A stretch of 64,000 nucleotides of DNA from Nectonema munidae. Lineage: Eukaryota > Nematomorpha > Nectonematoida > Nectonematidae. The position numbers were made by a program, and so were the translations under genes. The stretch covers positions 839,001-903,000 of the forward strand of contig JAUIRK010000097.1 of assembly GCA_030549495.1 (NCBI GenBank), given 5' to 3'. The notes beneath the pieces were generated by a model, which did no database searches, was not told where the DNA came from, and worked only from the letters and a program-made list of their open reading frames with translations. Below are positions 1 to 10,703 of the stretch, one piece after another. Each line of letters opens with the position of its first letter. Within the stretch, counting starts at the first letter, position 1.

Positions 1-2402
1 GTCGTCCAGAATATAACAAGCAGATGGCTATGTCGTATTCTGGATGATTCAAAAAATCGAAGAGGCAATTGAAGAAGGCTTAGGCCATTTAATCAGATAT
101 AAGTATTTTGGTTTAAATCGCTTTCGATTCCAATTCAGTTAAAGCTTTAAAATGGTATAATGAAGTGTATATGTACTTTTTAGATAAAAATAAGAGAACA
201 ATTTTATTCGGAGCTGAACATCAGAAGAGAAAGAAAGAATAAAATGAAAGAGCTTACCTTTTTGAACAAATAGGAAAGTAACAAAATACACACATAGAAT
301 AGCAGATATTTCTTCATCTAAAACAAGAGATAATTGACAGGTAGTTTGACAAATCATAGATTAGTTCGATTTAAGTAGGTTTCATTCATTAGCTAAAGTT
401 TAATCATGGTTAAGGTCATATGCATTTCTTTTTCAAAGTCCCCATTTCAATCTGTTATAATAAGCCTGTTGTCAATAACTTTCGATTGCAAATTCAAAAA
501 ATAGTTTCATCTCAGCTCCATCGTTCTAATCGTGTTTGCATGCTGCACCGTGTAGCTTTTCATCATCATGATCGATGTAATTATCACAAATTATGGAGGA
601 AAAGTCATCGATGCGAAGAATAGATTGATTTAAGCTCAAATAGATGCCTGAAATCTGGTGATGTTATAAAAATGGTGATGAAAAGTCGACAAAGTCAATT
701 CCGATACAACCACTCATTATCTTGTGAAGAGTATATTTATAATAAAAATATCGGGAATATATAGTGAAATACCGGATGAGTCTTTGAATATCAGGGGTCC
801 TGTTTTTTCTGGGATCACCATGATTTAAAAAGGTGACCGCTATTGTGCAAAAGGTATGAAAAAATCTTTGATAAACGATAGCTTTACTGAAATGATGAAT
901 GATCCAACAAACTAATTAAAGCCAATAGAGAACATTTTTCCTAAAAATGCACAAAAACCACTGATTAGCAATATAGAATATATTTCAATTTTTTAATAAA
1001 GTTTTAGACCAATAAAATCAAAAAACGATTTCATAGTAAAGTCACTTTAACAAACCCAAAAATTAGAGTTTATATTTCTTTTCAAAGACAAATTATTATT
1101 ATTACATTTAAAACTTTTGTTAAATATTAAATCATCAAGTTTCAAATATTTTTCTTAAATATCACCCACCGAATTTTTCAGTTGCAAAACGGACCAGTAA
1201 TTTCTAATTCTTTGGATAGATTTTTTTAAATGTTAAATAAACGTGCAAGGATGGGAATTTTAGTCCTTCATATTAGATACATTAAAAACTATTATAACAC
1301 TACTGTTTGATGTATTATTTATAATAATTAATTTTTTTTAAATAATTTTAAACAAATGCATTTTCTCAAAAAAGTCTTCTCCTTTTTAAAACTAAAGAAT
1401 TGTAACCATAAAAGAAACATAGAAAGGAACTATTTTAGGCCAAAAATGATAAGGCCTGATAATAACTATCTAAATGATCTACTAACTAACATACTTTCTA
1501 ACTAAAATAGTTTTTGAGGAAAAGTGCTCCTAGCCAATTTATTTTGTTAAATGGAACCATTCATCCTGAAAATAGCAAAGCTATTATAGAAAAAGGGTGA
1601 ATGGGGCATGTTCTTCAAAAATATTTAAGTTTTTAAGTGTAAGGAAAAAAGGATGCTTTCGGCTTCCTTGATCAAAAACCCTTCTTATTATGGCATCGAT
1701 TTTACAATCAGAAAAGAGTAGTGAGACAAACATAGATCGTATAGCTTGAATATTATTAGATTAATAAATAAATACAGCATAGATACTTAGTAAGGTCAAA
1801 GTTTCAAACACGCGTCATAAATTAGTTGTGCGTATGTTGCCTTCTTTAATTTTATCCTACGTATAAGCACACACACACATTGGAATAAGTTTATGGAAAG
1901 TTTAAAAATTTTCAAGATTATTCAATCTTTGGATAAATTAAATTCAATTTCTAGACTATTAAAAAACAGGAGCCAAAATCTTCGCGCGTTATATTGGATC
2001 GAGTGTTATAATGGACCGTGTTATAAAGGATGTATACTGTAGTCAACTTATTTAGTAATAAATAAATCTTTGTGGAGGGAATTGAAGGTAGTTAGGAAAC
2101 GCAGTAGTTTATGAGTAAATCAGGATGCTGGATAAACTATTTTTATGAAGTCATTTTCTACTTTTATGTTGTATAAAGTAATCAATGACGGATCAAGAAA
2201 CGAGCTGGTAATGACATAAGTTGCGTCTATCGTTTAGTCAAGGGTTTTCCTTGTATCACATATCCTACATCTTCTTCTACCTTAATCGCGATGAGGAGGC
2301 GAGGAGTTGATCAGTAGTTGCAATTTATTAGGTTTTTATTTAATTTTTTATCGTCAAGTATGAAACTTGGAAAATTTATTATATATATATACCATTTTTA
2401 CT
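1..2402. other. Gene-free AT-rich stretch
   Basis: I see no gene here. Open frames are all short (about 70 codons or fewer) and have the composition expected by chance in AT-rich DNA. Around 1985-2044 the repeated 'ttataa' spacing and a final 'atactgtag' resemble the terminal repeat of a pogo/Tigger element read from its right end, but no partner end or transposase was found nearby. Confidence 0.5.
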
Positions 2403-2505
2403 TCTAAATGTTCCTTTTTAAGTTCTAAATTGTCTTTTTTTAGTTCTAAATTGTACTTTTTAAGTTCTAAATTGTTCTTTTTAAGTGCTAAATTGTTCTT
2501 TTCAA
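2403..2505. repeat. Short minisatellite, ~20-bp unit
   Basis: About five imperfect head-to-tail copies of a ~20-21-bp unit built around 'agttctaaattgt' separated by T-rich spacers. The copies have drifted at a few positions. It lies outside any gene I can identify. Confidence 0.75.
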
Positions 2506-2808
2506 ATTTTAAACCATAAAAAAAGCACCTACAGGAACGCTACAAGTCAAAACTAGATCTATTATTAACCAATGAAGAGTCGTTATTCAACACAGTTGAT
2601 GTTATACCTTTTTAAATATCAAACCATTATCTAATCGATGCATCCCTGAAATTTGAACTTTCGACTTTTACAAAACTAAATATAAAAAGAAATTTCACTC
2701 ATTATAGTCCTTCTACTATGACATTCTTATTCACTAATCTTCAAATTAATCTTAGCCCATACTACAATTTTAGCTCATTTGATTGTATTGCTTCTAAATT
2801 ATATTATA

Positions 2809-2946
2809 GCTATTCTCAACTCTATCCACTGACTAAATATATACCAGTGGTTCCCAACCTCGGGTCCGCGGGCTATTCTCAACTCTATCCACTGACTAAA
2901 TATATACCAGTGATTCCCAACCTCGGGTCCGCGGACCCCTAGGTGT
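2809..2946. repeat. Tandem duplication ending in a hAT-type terminal repeat
   Basis: A 63-bp unit occurs twice in tandem (2809-2871 and 2872-2934). I see one base difference between the copies. Each ends with 'cagtggttcccaacct' or its one-base variant, the classical outer end of Charlie-type hAT transposons, followed by 'cgggtccgcgg'. The second copy runs on into 'acccctaggtg', as a hAT terminus would. This looks like a hAT end duplicated together with 37 bp of flank. No transposase from this copy is present. Confidence 0.7.
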
Positions 2947-2959
2947 ATGTTAATAATTT

Positions 2960-4262
2960 TTATATTATATACGGCCAACCACCGGATTCTTCAAAAAAAG
3001 ACAACAAACTACTGACTCAAAATTACAGACTGATTACTAATCTTACAGCGCCTTCCAAATGCTTCAAATATAGTTTACAGACACAACGTACTGATTTCTT
3101 AGGTACAAATGAAATAATTTACTCCAAACAATTTACCTAACCCAAAAAATTCTCATCAGAAAAAGGTATTCAGAGTATTATTCAAACGTCTTTGAGAAAC
3201 TCAATCAGAATTTTTTATCTCTCTTTCTTCATTAGATCTCACCAAAGCTTTCAACAGTGTCCATCTTCAAACACTTTTATTGAAACTTCACAATATTGGA
3301 CTATCTTGCAAAAGTTGATCACTCATAAAAGCATACGTATCGAACAAAAAAGCTCAAATTATCATAAATGAATAACGTTCATGTCCAAAATTAATCACTA
3401 AAGGATTACCTTGGATCTCTTCTCAGTCTTATTCTATTTTCTGTATACACGAACGATTTACCTCATTACATGGATGATGAACACTCTCAGATTATCTCAT
3501 GCACTGATGATATTTTTAGTTTATCAACTCACAAAGGTGTCCTCTAAATCATTTAATACTGAACGAGAGCAAAACAAAATTTGCTCATATTTTCTCTTCA
3601 CAAAGTAAACAAAGCCAACTTACCCAGAAATTCAATTCACAATTCTCTCGAAGTATCAAATTTCTTCGCTTCGAAATATCTTCCTCTCTTTCAGTGGAAT
3701 TTTTTTTATATCCAAGTTCCTTCTTGCTATACTAAGAAAGTACCTTGCATTTTTTCAGTTGCCCACAAAAAAACGACTATTGAATGCATACATTCTAAGT
3801 AATTTTAACTATTGTATCAATTCCAACCTACCTCCACTCTCAAAGTTTGATGAAACTAAATTCGAAAAGTTGATTAATTGCATAAAGTTTCTCTTATTAA
3901 GAAAAGTACTGTAAAATATCAAACTAGCACTACAAAAAAGCAAAACTCCTACCAAATATAAGGCTATTGCAATACAAGTTTTTACTGAAAACTCACAAAG
4001 AAATAACCAGGGATGATGGTATGCTCAAGTTGAACAAATTCAATACCCCCCCCCCCATACGAACAAAAAATTTCAAAATGAAAAAACCTTCTACTCACTC
4101 TCATCCTTTCTGCTTAGCAAATTACCAAGATCAGAATGTTGAAAGGCTTCAACAAATACAAGCAAGAACTTTTTTCCTATTACTAAGAAGAAAAAAAAGA
4201 CCATATTATCTAAACCCTCATCTTTCAAACCTTGCAATGCTTTTTGTTCATACTACAGTTAT
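2960..4262 (+). mobile_element. Decayed non-LTR retrotransposon (LINE), reverse transcriptase part
   Basis: Plus-strand fragments in several frames match the order of a LINE reverse transcriptase. First comes an 'NYRLITNL' region (the NYRPISL motif of the family). Then comes 'DLTKAFNSVHLQTLLLKL' near 3235, the DLSKAFDSV block with the first catalytic aspartate. A 'GLPW' block near 3400 follows (usual form GVPQGS), then a degraded YADD-like region near 3475. The last part, to 4260, resembles the poorly conserved C-terminal region. Frame changes and stops separate the blocks, so the copy is dead. The 5' part including the endonuclease is missing, as expected for a 5'-truncated insertion. The clade (Jockey, I or R1-like) cannot be decided by eye. 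Confidence 0.7.
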
Positions 4263-4912
4263 ATAATTCAATATTTATCATATTTATATATCAACTATAC
4301 AAATGATTTCACCTTTATATATTCATAGTCTTCACTACAAAATATTTCTATATTTTGATAAATTAGGGTATTTGAATTTGAATGGGGATGTCAAAGGTCA
4401 GCTTTTTGATGGCATGACGGTCTACTGCGAAAGTGCCTAACCTATAGCGCCAAAAAGACATTCCTTAAAGCCGCCCACAAGCCCGACACAAAATGGGTTA
4501 TTTTTTTAAAAATAGTTTTTAATCATCTCATGCTAAGTAATATTTTTTTCTATATTATTGAATAAATTTTTTATAAGTCACAAACTTTGTTGCTACACCG
4601 GGTTAGTAGACGATAAGCAACTCTAATTTTACAGGATTAAGGATAATGACGAGGCATTTTTATGTTAAGTATTGCTTTGCTTTCGTCAATTTTTCATTAT
4701 ATATATTATAACACACAATCATATAAAGGCGTTTAAATCAAAAAGCGATTTATACTTATTTATGATTTCTTTAACATTATTATTATTATTTAAAATATGA
4801 TTAAATTAATACTCACGTTATTATATGTTAGTTTATAAGAAAGTAAACGCATCAAATTTAGAGTTTAAGATGAAAAAATTAAAGTTAATAAAAAATAGGA
4901 AAGTAAAAAAAG
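4263..4912. other. Intergenic stretch
   Basis: No gene or clear element. A slightly GC-richer patch at about 4380-4495 stands out from its AT-rich surroundings and may be a fragment of an unidentified repeat. Confidence 0.5.
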
Positions 4913-4918
4913 TTTATT
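4913..4918 (-). promoter_or_regulatory. Polyadenylation signal AATAAA of the oxidoreductase gene
   Basis: Read on the minus strand this is a canonical AATAAA about 18 bases after the stop codon of the oxidoreductase gene. It implies a very short 3' UTR. Confidence 0.6.
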
Positions 4919-4936
4919 GTTGAAAGGAAATATAAA

Positions 4937-5992
4937 TCACTGACTCTTCAAGTCAAGGACAACTCTTCCAAAGGATTCTTTATTTCTGATAAATTGAAGA
5001 GCAGCATTTATGTCATTCAAAGGAAAGGACTTGGAGAGTGTTGGAGTAATGTAGTTAGCATGATACAATTGCAAAACCTCTTGCAAGCATTCACTAAAAA
5101 GGGAGCGCTTATGGTAAAAATAATTCGTTTGAGTGAATCCAAGTGCAGATGTATTCTTGAGTAAAAGTCGGCCAGCACTCACTTCAGGAATGACGCCTGA
5201 CGCAAAACCAGCTATAACAACCTTTCCCTCAAAGTTGAGGCATTTGAAGCCTTCGCCGAAGATCTCTCCACCAACAACATCAAAGAACAAATCAACACCA
5301 CGATTTTCTGTAATTGACATGACCGTTGATTTTATCGCTTCTTTTGAGTGGTCAATGGTGGCAAAAGCTCCTCGATTCCTGGCCACCTCACATTTTTGAG
5401 ATGAGCCACATATCGCAATGACCTTTGCTTTGAACACATTAGCAGCGATGTCAAGCCCAGCTAGGCCGATTGCTCCAGACGCTCCTGAAATCAAGACAGT
5501 TTGGCCTTCTTGCAAGTCACCTCTATGCGCCAATGCTAGGTATGCGGTGAGATAGGAAGTTATGAGGCAGGATGCAGCTTCAAATTCCATATCATGTGGC
5601 AAATGAAAACAATGTTTGTGTGGAATATAACTTCCAGATGTCCAGCCACCAGCTTCTGGCAAAAAGCAAAATACTCTATCGCCTTTAGCGAACCCTTCAA
5701 CGCCCTGGCCTACTTCTAAAACTTCTCCACACAACTCTCTTCCAGCAATAAATGGTAGGTTTGGTTTTATTTGATACTTTCCTTGAGTCATGAGCAAGTC
5801 GGGAAACGTGACTGCACTGGTTTTAGCGGAGACAAAAATATGACTAGATGGAATCGTGGCAGATGTTTCTAAAGAATCAATCTTTAGTTCTTTTCCGTAC
5901 TCATAGCAAATAGCAGCTTGTCTAGAGTGAAAGTATTTCACACTCGCTGAAGTGCTTTGCAAATATCGTAAAAAAGTTTTGAGCTTATGCAT
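4937..5992 (-). CDS. Quinone oxidoreductase-like protein (QORL2-type, zinc-free MDR family)
   Basis: A 351-residue uninterrupted frame. It belongs to the medium-chain dehydrogenase/reductase superfamily, NADPH:quinone oxidoreductase branch. A GroES-like N-terminal fold (residues ~25-130, with 'PFIAGRELCGEV' and 'GDRVFCF') is followed by a Rossmann NADPH domain (~140-290) with the nucleotide-binding 'GASGAIGLAGLDIA' and 'VVGGEIF'. The 'NVFKAKVIA' block matches the vertebrate quinone oxidoreductase-like protein 2 group, as I recall it. The structural and catalytic zinc ligands of alcohol dehydrogenases are absent, as usual for this branch. The first ~25 residues are basic, serine-rich and without acidic residues, consistent with a mitochondrial presequence (inference). 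The frame is full length for the family, starts at the only sensible Met and ends just before a polyadenylation signal. It has no introns, in contrast to POLR1A next door. It is either ancestrally intronless or a retained retrocopy. Confidence 0.93.
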   Translation of the reverse strand: MHKLKTFLRYLQSTSASVKYFHSRQAAICYEYGKELKIDSLETSATIPSSHIFVSAKTSAVTFPDLLMTQGKYQIKPNLPFIAGRELCGEVLEVGQGVEGFAKGDRVFCFLPEAGGWTSGSYIPHKHCFHLPHDMEFEAASCLITSYLTAYLALAHRGDLQEGQTVLISGASGAIGLAGLDIAANVFKAKVIAICGSSQKCEVARNRGAFATIDHSKEAIKSTVMSITENRGVDLFFDVVGGEIFGEGFKCLNFEGKVVIAGFASGVIPEVSAGRLLLKNTSALGFTQTNYFYHKRSLFSECLQEVLQLYHANYITPTLSKSFPLNDINAALQFIRNKESFGRVVLDLKSQ

Positions 5993-8900
5993 ACTTTTAA
6001 GACACAGGCGCTAATTCAGTTCTAAAATATATCCTCCTTTATAAATAACAAAACAGAATAGACATAAAATGAATAAGAGAGAAGGAATCACAATTAAATT
6101 CGGTTTTATACTTTTAGTTTATTGCATTTTTTATTGTTAGTCAACGATAGTAGAGATGATAATAACTCAGTCAATATGACATGAAACATACTTCATATTT
6201 AAAACATCTCAGATATGCTGTATACAAGTGACTTTCTAACCTGCTCTGCCCAAGACAGGAAGTCATGATGTCACGGTCAACATGGAAGCAAGCACACAAC
6301 CAGCATGGTTCAGCCATTGTATTTTAATATAATTTCTTGAAAAAACTTAGATAAGCGTAACTGGTCGTTCACATTCTGTACGTGGTATGTTCAATGTCAC
6401 AATCATGTAGCTGGCGAATTCAATTACTATCATTCACTAGCCAATTTAGATAAGGAACGCACTTCTAAGGAATCAGGGTGGAAGACAAGGTTTCAGAGCC
6501 ATAGTAATTTTCAAACATAGAGTTGGAGCCGGATTCGGTAATACAATAAATTTTTCCTGTTTTGCCTAGCTCCGGGCAGTAATTTGATGTTTATTCTGTT
6601 TTTATTGCTTGCTACAAAGTTCAACATTATAATAGGGTGCCCTATGTCCAGATTTGTCTGGACAAACCCGGATTTTGCGAAAAAAAAATATTTTTTTGTA
6701 CGTATTTTTTCTAAAAGCCAAAATATCTGGATTTTATATAGTATTAATGTTCAAATCATTTAATATCAAAATAGATGATTTAAAATTATTTGATCAATTC
6801 CTGTGTTTTGGATGATGAAAAAGAAATGCTAACTTTCAACTACTATCAAAAAATAAAAGAAAATTTTTATTTTAAGTATGTTTTTTTAGTATTTTAGAAT
6901 TTTTATATTTAAATATATAATAAGGTTTACAAATTTTTTCTCCGCGGAGATCTTGCAAAATCTCTGATATGAAAAAATACATTAATGAAAAATGTATAGA
7001 GTAAATCAAAGTGCTATTATACTCCCTCAAAAAATGTAATGTCTGCACCTGATCTTGATGCCTATGTTTTGTAATATAAGTTCTTTGTTTGGAATCCATC
7101 ATAAAATCTTATTTTCTCATAGTTCGATAGGTGAGGTTAAATTGTTCTTTTTTAGTGAAAGCACCAGTGTGTCAACCTAAACTTTCTGATTGGCGCCGTC
7201 ATATCGAGATTGGGAAATGAAGCGCAAACAGATTCGAGTTTTTTTTTTATTTTAAGACAGTCTTTTATATAACTCAATTTTTAGAGTAACAACAAACTAT
7301 TTTATCTAATTAACTAAAAATTGATACAATGTGATTTTGAAAAAAAAACTATGGGGAAGACAGGTTTAATCTATAATATGCATATATTCTATTGCAAATC
7401 TAATGTATATTTACAATTTATATTATCTATTGCAAATCATAGTATAAACAGATAGATAAATAAATAAGACATTTTATAATCTTTTTCTTTAGATTCAAAA
7501 ATCTTTTAAAAACTCAAAGTGGAAGGGCCGTATGAGGGTTAGTATAAGATCTAGTTGGCACCCTGAACACTCAACGTACATTCACCTTCAGCATCATAAA
7601 ATAGATACATTTTTAATATGATCCCTAATACACACATATATTTCTCAATTAAATATAAAAATGCCCATGCCTCTCCATCAGATAGTCAAATGCACCACTA
7701 TATCAGATGAAATATTCCAGATAGGTGTATTTACGAAAATACTTTAGTGCAAGAACTATTATGCAAATTCTGAACAAAGGAACTTTTGAGAAAAATAACC
7801 TAACTGGAATATCTTAACATGAAGATATGTAAGATGGAAAAAATAAATTTGCAATCTCTATATATACTTTAAGAAATTAAACCACTTGAATATTAATTAA
7901 GAAAAGAAAAACAGACGCTGTAACATACGCATGCATCATTAAAAAATTGAAGACCAGAACCTTTCATTTAATAATAACACTCTAGTGTCAGTCTTCGTTT
8001 AAAGGGGAATATACTAAAAACAAAAAAATATAACTACAAAAAAGAAATTCAATTTAGAAATTCAGCATTACCTAACCTATTTGCCATTTACTACAGATTT
8101 AATACAAAAATATAAAACTAGAATTGAGAAAAATTAAGATAAGTATGAATACGGAAAATAAAAATAATCTTTCTTTTTTGCGCTTGAGACATATAATAGA
8201 AATGTCAAGTTAAAACAATAAATGTTTTGATAATATATAATCTGAATTACTGAAAAGAAGGTAAACAGCTGATTGTGAGGAGACTACTCGAAATAACACC
8301 ATTCTAAAACTAAAACATTTAAAAAATATTAGTAAAAAAAATATTTTAAGCTATACTATGTTACAATCAAAAATAAAGCAATATTCAATAATTTATCATT
8401 ATAAAAAGAATAAATACTTCAAATTTAACTTAGTATTATGCGAAAGGATTTTCGGTATTAAGCAATAGATGTAGTTCCATACAGCTGTTTCAATGAAAGA
8501 GCAAAGATAAAACTATTAGAAAGTGTATGAATTTAATCAGTCCTAGCCTAGCTATAGTCTATTTTTCACCGCCCCACCTATCCACGTGCCTAAATATGCA
8601 TATATCCTCGTAGTGTAGCGATGCCAATAGGGCTAGTTTTTTCTTCGGTTAATCCTAAGGCTGCATCGCATAATGAACTTTCCTTCCAAGACATTTTATC
8701 GAACCCAGTATCTAACCAATATTACTCATACCCCAATCAAATAATCAAGCTATCAATCAGTTTATCAAATAAACTCGAAAGCAAACAAATATATGATCTC
8801 GATACTTCAATTTAAGAAAAGCGGCTGTGGCCCAATTTAATTTGCCCTTGTAATTCTCTTAAAATACATAAATGTATACAAATTCGTATAGTCAAAGTCA

Positions 8901-9717
8901 CGTTAAAAACAGTTTTGCCCTCTGGATTTAGAGTTTGGCAAAGTGGCTGTTTAGTGCGACTATTGTTGAAAATTTCTCTTTTTCCTTAAATATTAATAAT
9001 ACATGTATGAAACTATCTAGGTCTTTAGATTGCTTAATAAATTATTTCCTTAGTTATCGGTATAGCCACCATTGCCGGGCGATATTCAGTTGCCTGTAAA
9101 CCAGCATAAGTGGCTAAGTATCGTTGGTGTATCAAACATCCTACAACCAATAATAATAATAATAATAGTTTATTCATTTACACAAGAGCAAAATTACATG
9201 ATGAATAAATGACTTCATAAATTTATACACACATTCATTTAAATAAGAGAAGAAAAAAAGATAAATCTTTAGAAAACTGCAAATTTTCATCACCAGAATG
9301 AGGAAAAAAATGTATTCAATGGAGAGTTTTAAGGTTATATATATTCAATTCACTGAAGATCACTTTAGAGGAGAGAAGACAGAGGGATAAAACTATCCAT
9401 CGAAATAACTGGTCTCCAAAGTTTATATTACACATATTTGAAAAAAAAAGAAAAAAAACAGAGGAAAAAAACATAGAGGAAAAAAAAGACAGCAATAATG
9501 GAAATATTTTTTACATATTGAGATTTTTTAATATGTTACAAAGTAATATATATATATATATATATACAGCCTAAAAATAATAAAGAATATTTAATTTAAT
9601 GTATCGTTATTATATAAAATTTTATATTTGGATATATTTAAAAGAGAAGAAAAGTGAAGTTATTTTACTAGTAGTTTTACCACTGATTTTCGAAAACTTT
9701 TTTTGCTAGAAATATTG
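5993..9717. other. Gene-free intergenic region with repeat fragments
   Basis: No gene is recognisable; open frames are short and AT-rich. At about 6628-6675 a terminus-like sequence 'agggtgccctatgtcc' followed by 'gtctggacaaacccgg' resembles the ends of a hAT-like family, and a related end occurs near 62010-62035. A TA-dinucleotide run lies at about 9546-9566, and a repeat shared with 34.5 kb is listed separately. Confidence 0.5.
9064..9141 (+). repeat. Dispersed repeat, copy 1 (partner near 34.5 kb)
   Basis: About 80 bp sharing the core 'agttgcctgtaaaccagca', then 'gtggctaa', and further matches with the copy at 34454-34550. Both are in the same orientation and end in 'cctacaa'. Probably the tail of an unclassified dispersed element. 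Confidence 0.6.
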
Positions 9718-10360
9718 CTCACAAACAGTATCCGGTAATTTCATCGTGGTAATTTCATCGTGAAAATTTCATCGTATAGTAAATTCATCGTGATGCAATA
9801 CATTGTTGGTATTTTTATCGTTAAGTATTTTCATCGTATAGTGATTTACATCGCAAGATTTATGGATTAATCTTTATTTCCTTGCGGTGTCACAAGATAA
9901 TCCCACAATTTGTGTATATATGCATACATTTTTATGAAATTATTAACTGTATACTACATATTTATTTGTATCTTCATACCTCAAAATGTCTTTAAGTGCA
10001 GGAAAAGCAGCTTTAATATAGATTTATTGTCATTGCCTCTAACTTCCTTTACTTCTTCTCAAAGTCTGTGTATATATAAATATCTTTTCATAGGATATTT
10101 TTTTTTATAATAAAACTAAAAAATAATTTAATTGTTCGTAATAAACTTAAAAAAAATTATAAAGGGATATTTACAAAAAAAATTGAGCGTCAAGCATAAA
10201 ATTAGTATGACGATGTAATTACTGCACGATGAAAATACTTGACGATGAAAATTCCTATGATGTATGAAATCACGATGAATTTACTATGCGATCAAATTAC
10301 CACGATGAAGTTACCAACATGAAATTACGGCAATGAAATTACAGTGAACCCTCACAAACA
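9718..10360. mobile_element. Fold-back MITE with 10-bp target duplication (Mutator-like?)
   Basis: The two arms (about 9728-9860 and 10215-10350) are inverted copies of each other. Each consists mostly of reiterated 'tttcatcgt'-type motifs, about five clear copies per arm. The element is flanked by a perfect direct repeat 'ctcacaaaca' at 9718-9727 and 10351-10360. A 9-10-bp duplication with long inverted arms points to the Mutator group. The centre (9870-10200) is AT-rich with no transposase, so it is non-autonomous. The insertion lies ~200 bp upstream of the POLR1A start codon. The intact duplication suggests a fairly young insertion. Confidence 0.8.
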
Positions 10361-10561
10361 TATTTTGTTTTATAATTTGTAGACTAGTTATCTTGATCGA
10401 TTTATCTTTTCTTAATTACCAGTGAATTTAAAAATTTATCAAAATTCACTTTACTCCGTTATCAAACAAAAAGTGTAGTTTTGTTAATTTAGGTTTAAAT
10501 ATATTTCTTACTCTATTTAAAAAATGGAACCTTATAGTTTATTACTTTCAAATTATTTAAA
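10361..10561 (+). promoter_or_regulatory. Presumed POLR1A 5' flank / 5' UTR
   Basis: This ~200-bp AT-rich strip between the MITE and the first codon must hold the 5' UTR and possibly the core promoter, unless a non-coding first exon lies further upstream. I see no convincing TATA box or initiator that could be separated from the background. Confidence 0.35.
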
Positions 10562-10703
10562 ATGGAAATCAAAACAATAAATGATATTTCCTTCAAAATT
10601 TTCAACTTAGACGAAGTTGAAAAGATAAGCTCTAGTGCTATTTCAAAAACCCCAACTTTAAAGTTGGATAATTTTACTGCTGGTTTCCATAATCTTTCGC
10701 TTG
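10562..10703 (+). CDS. POLR1A: POLR1A exon 1
   Basis: Begins at ATG; an in-frame stop eight codons upstream fixes the start. It encodes '[18 protein letters not shown]' and ends in 'GFHNLSLG', matching human 'GISFGMYSAEELKKLS' and 'GLYDLALG'. The donor GTATAC leaves phase 1, which exon 2 completes to glycine. The human N-terminus is slightly longer. Confidence 0.88.

Noticed and set aside
420-1000. Possible transposase fragment (a phrase like 'LKPIENIF')
   Set aside because: Only one short phrase resembles the Tc1/mariner block and the surrounding frames do not. Too weak to call.
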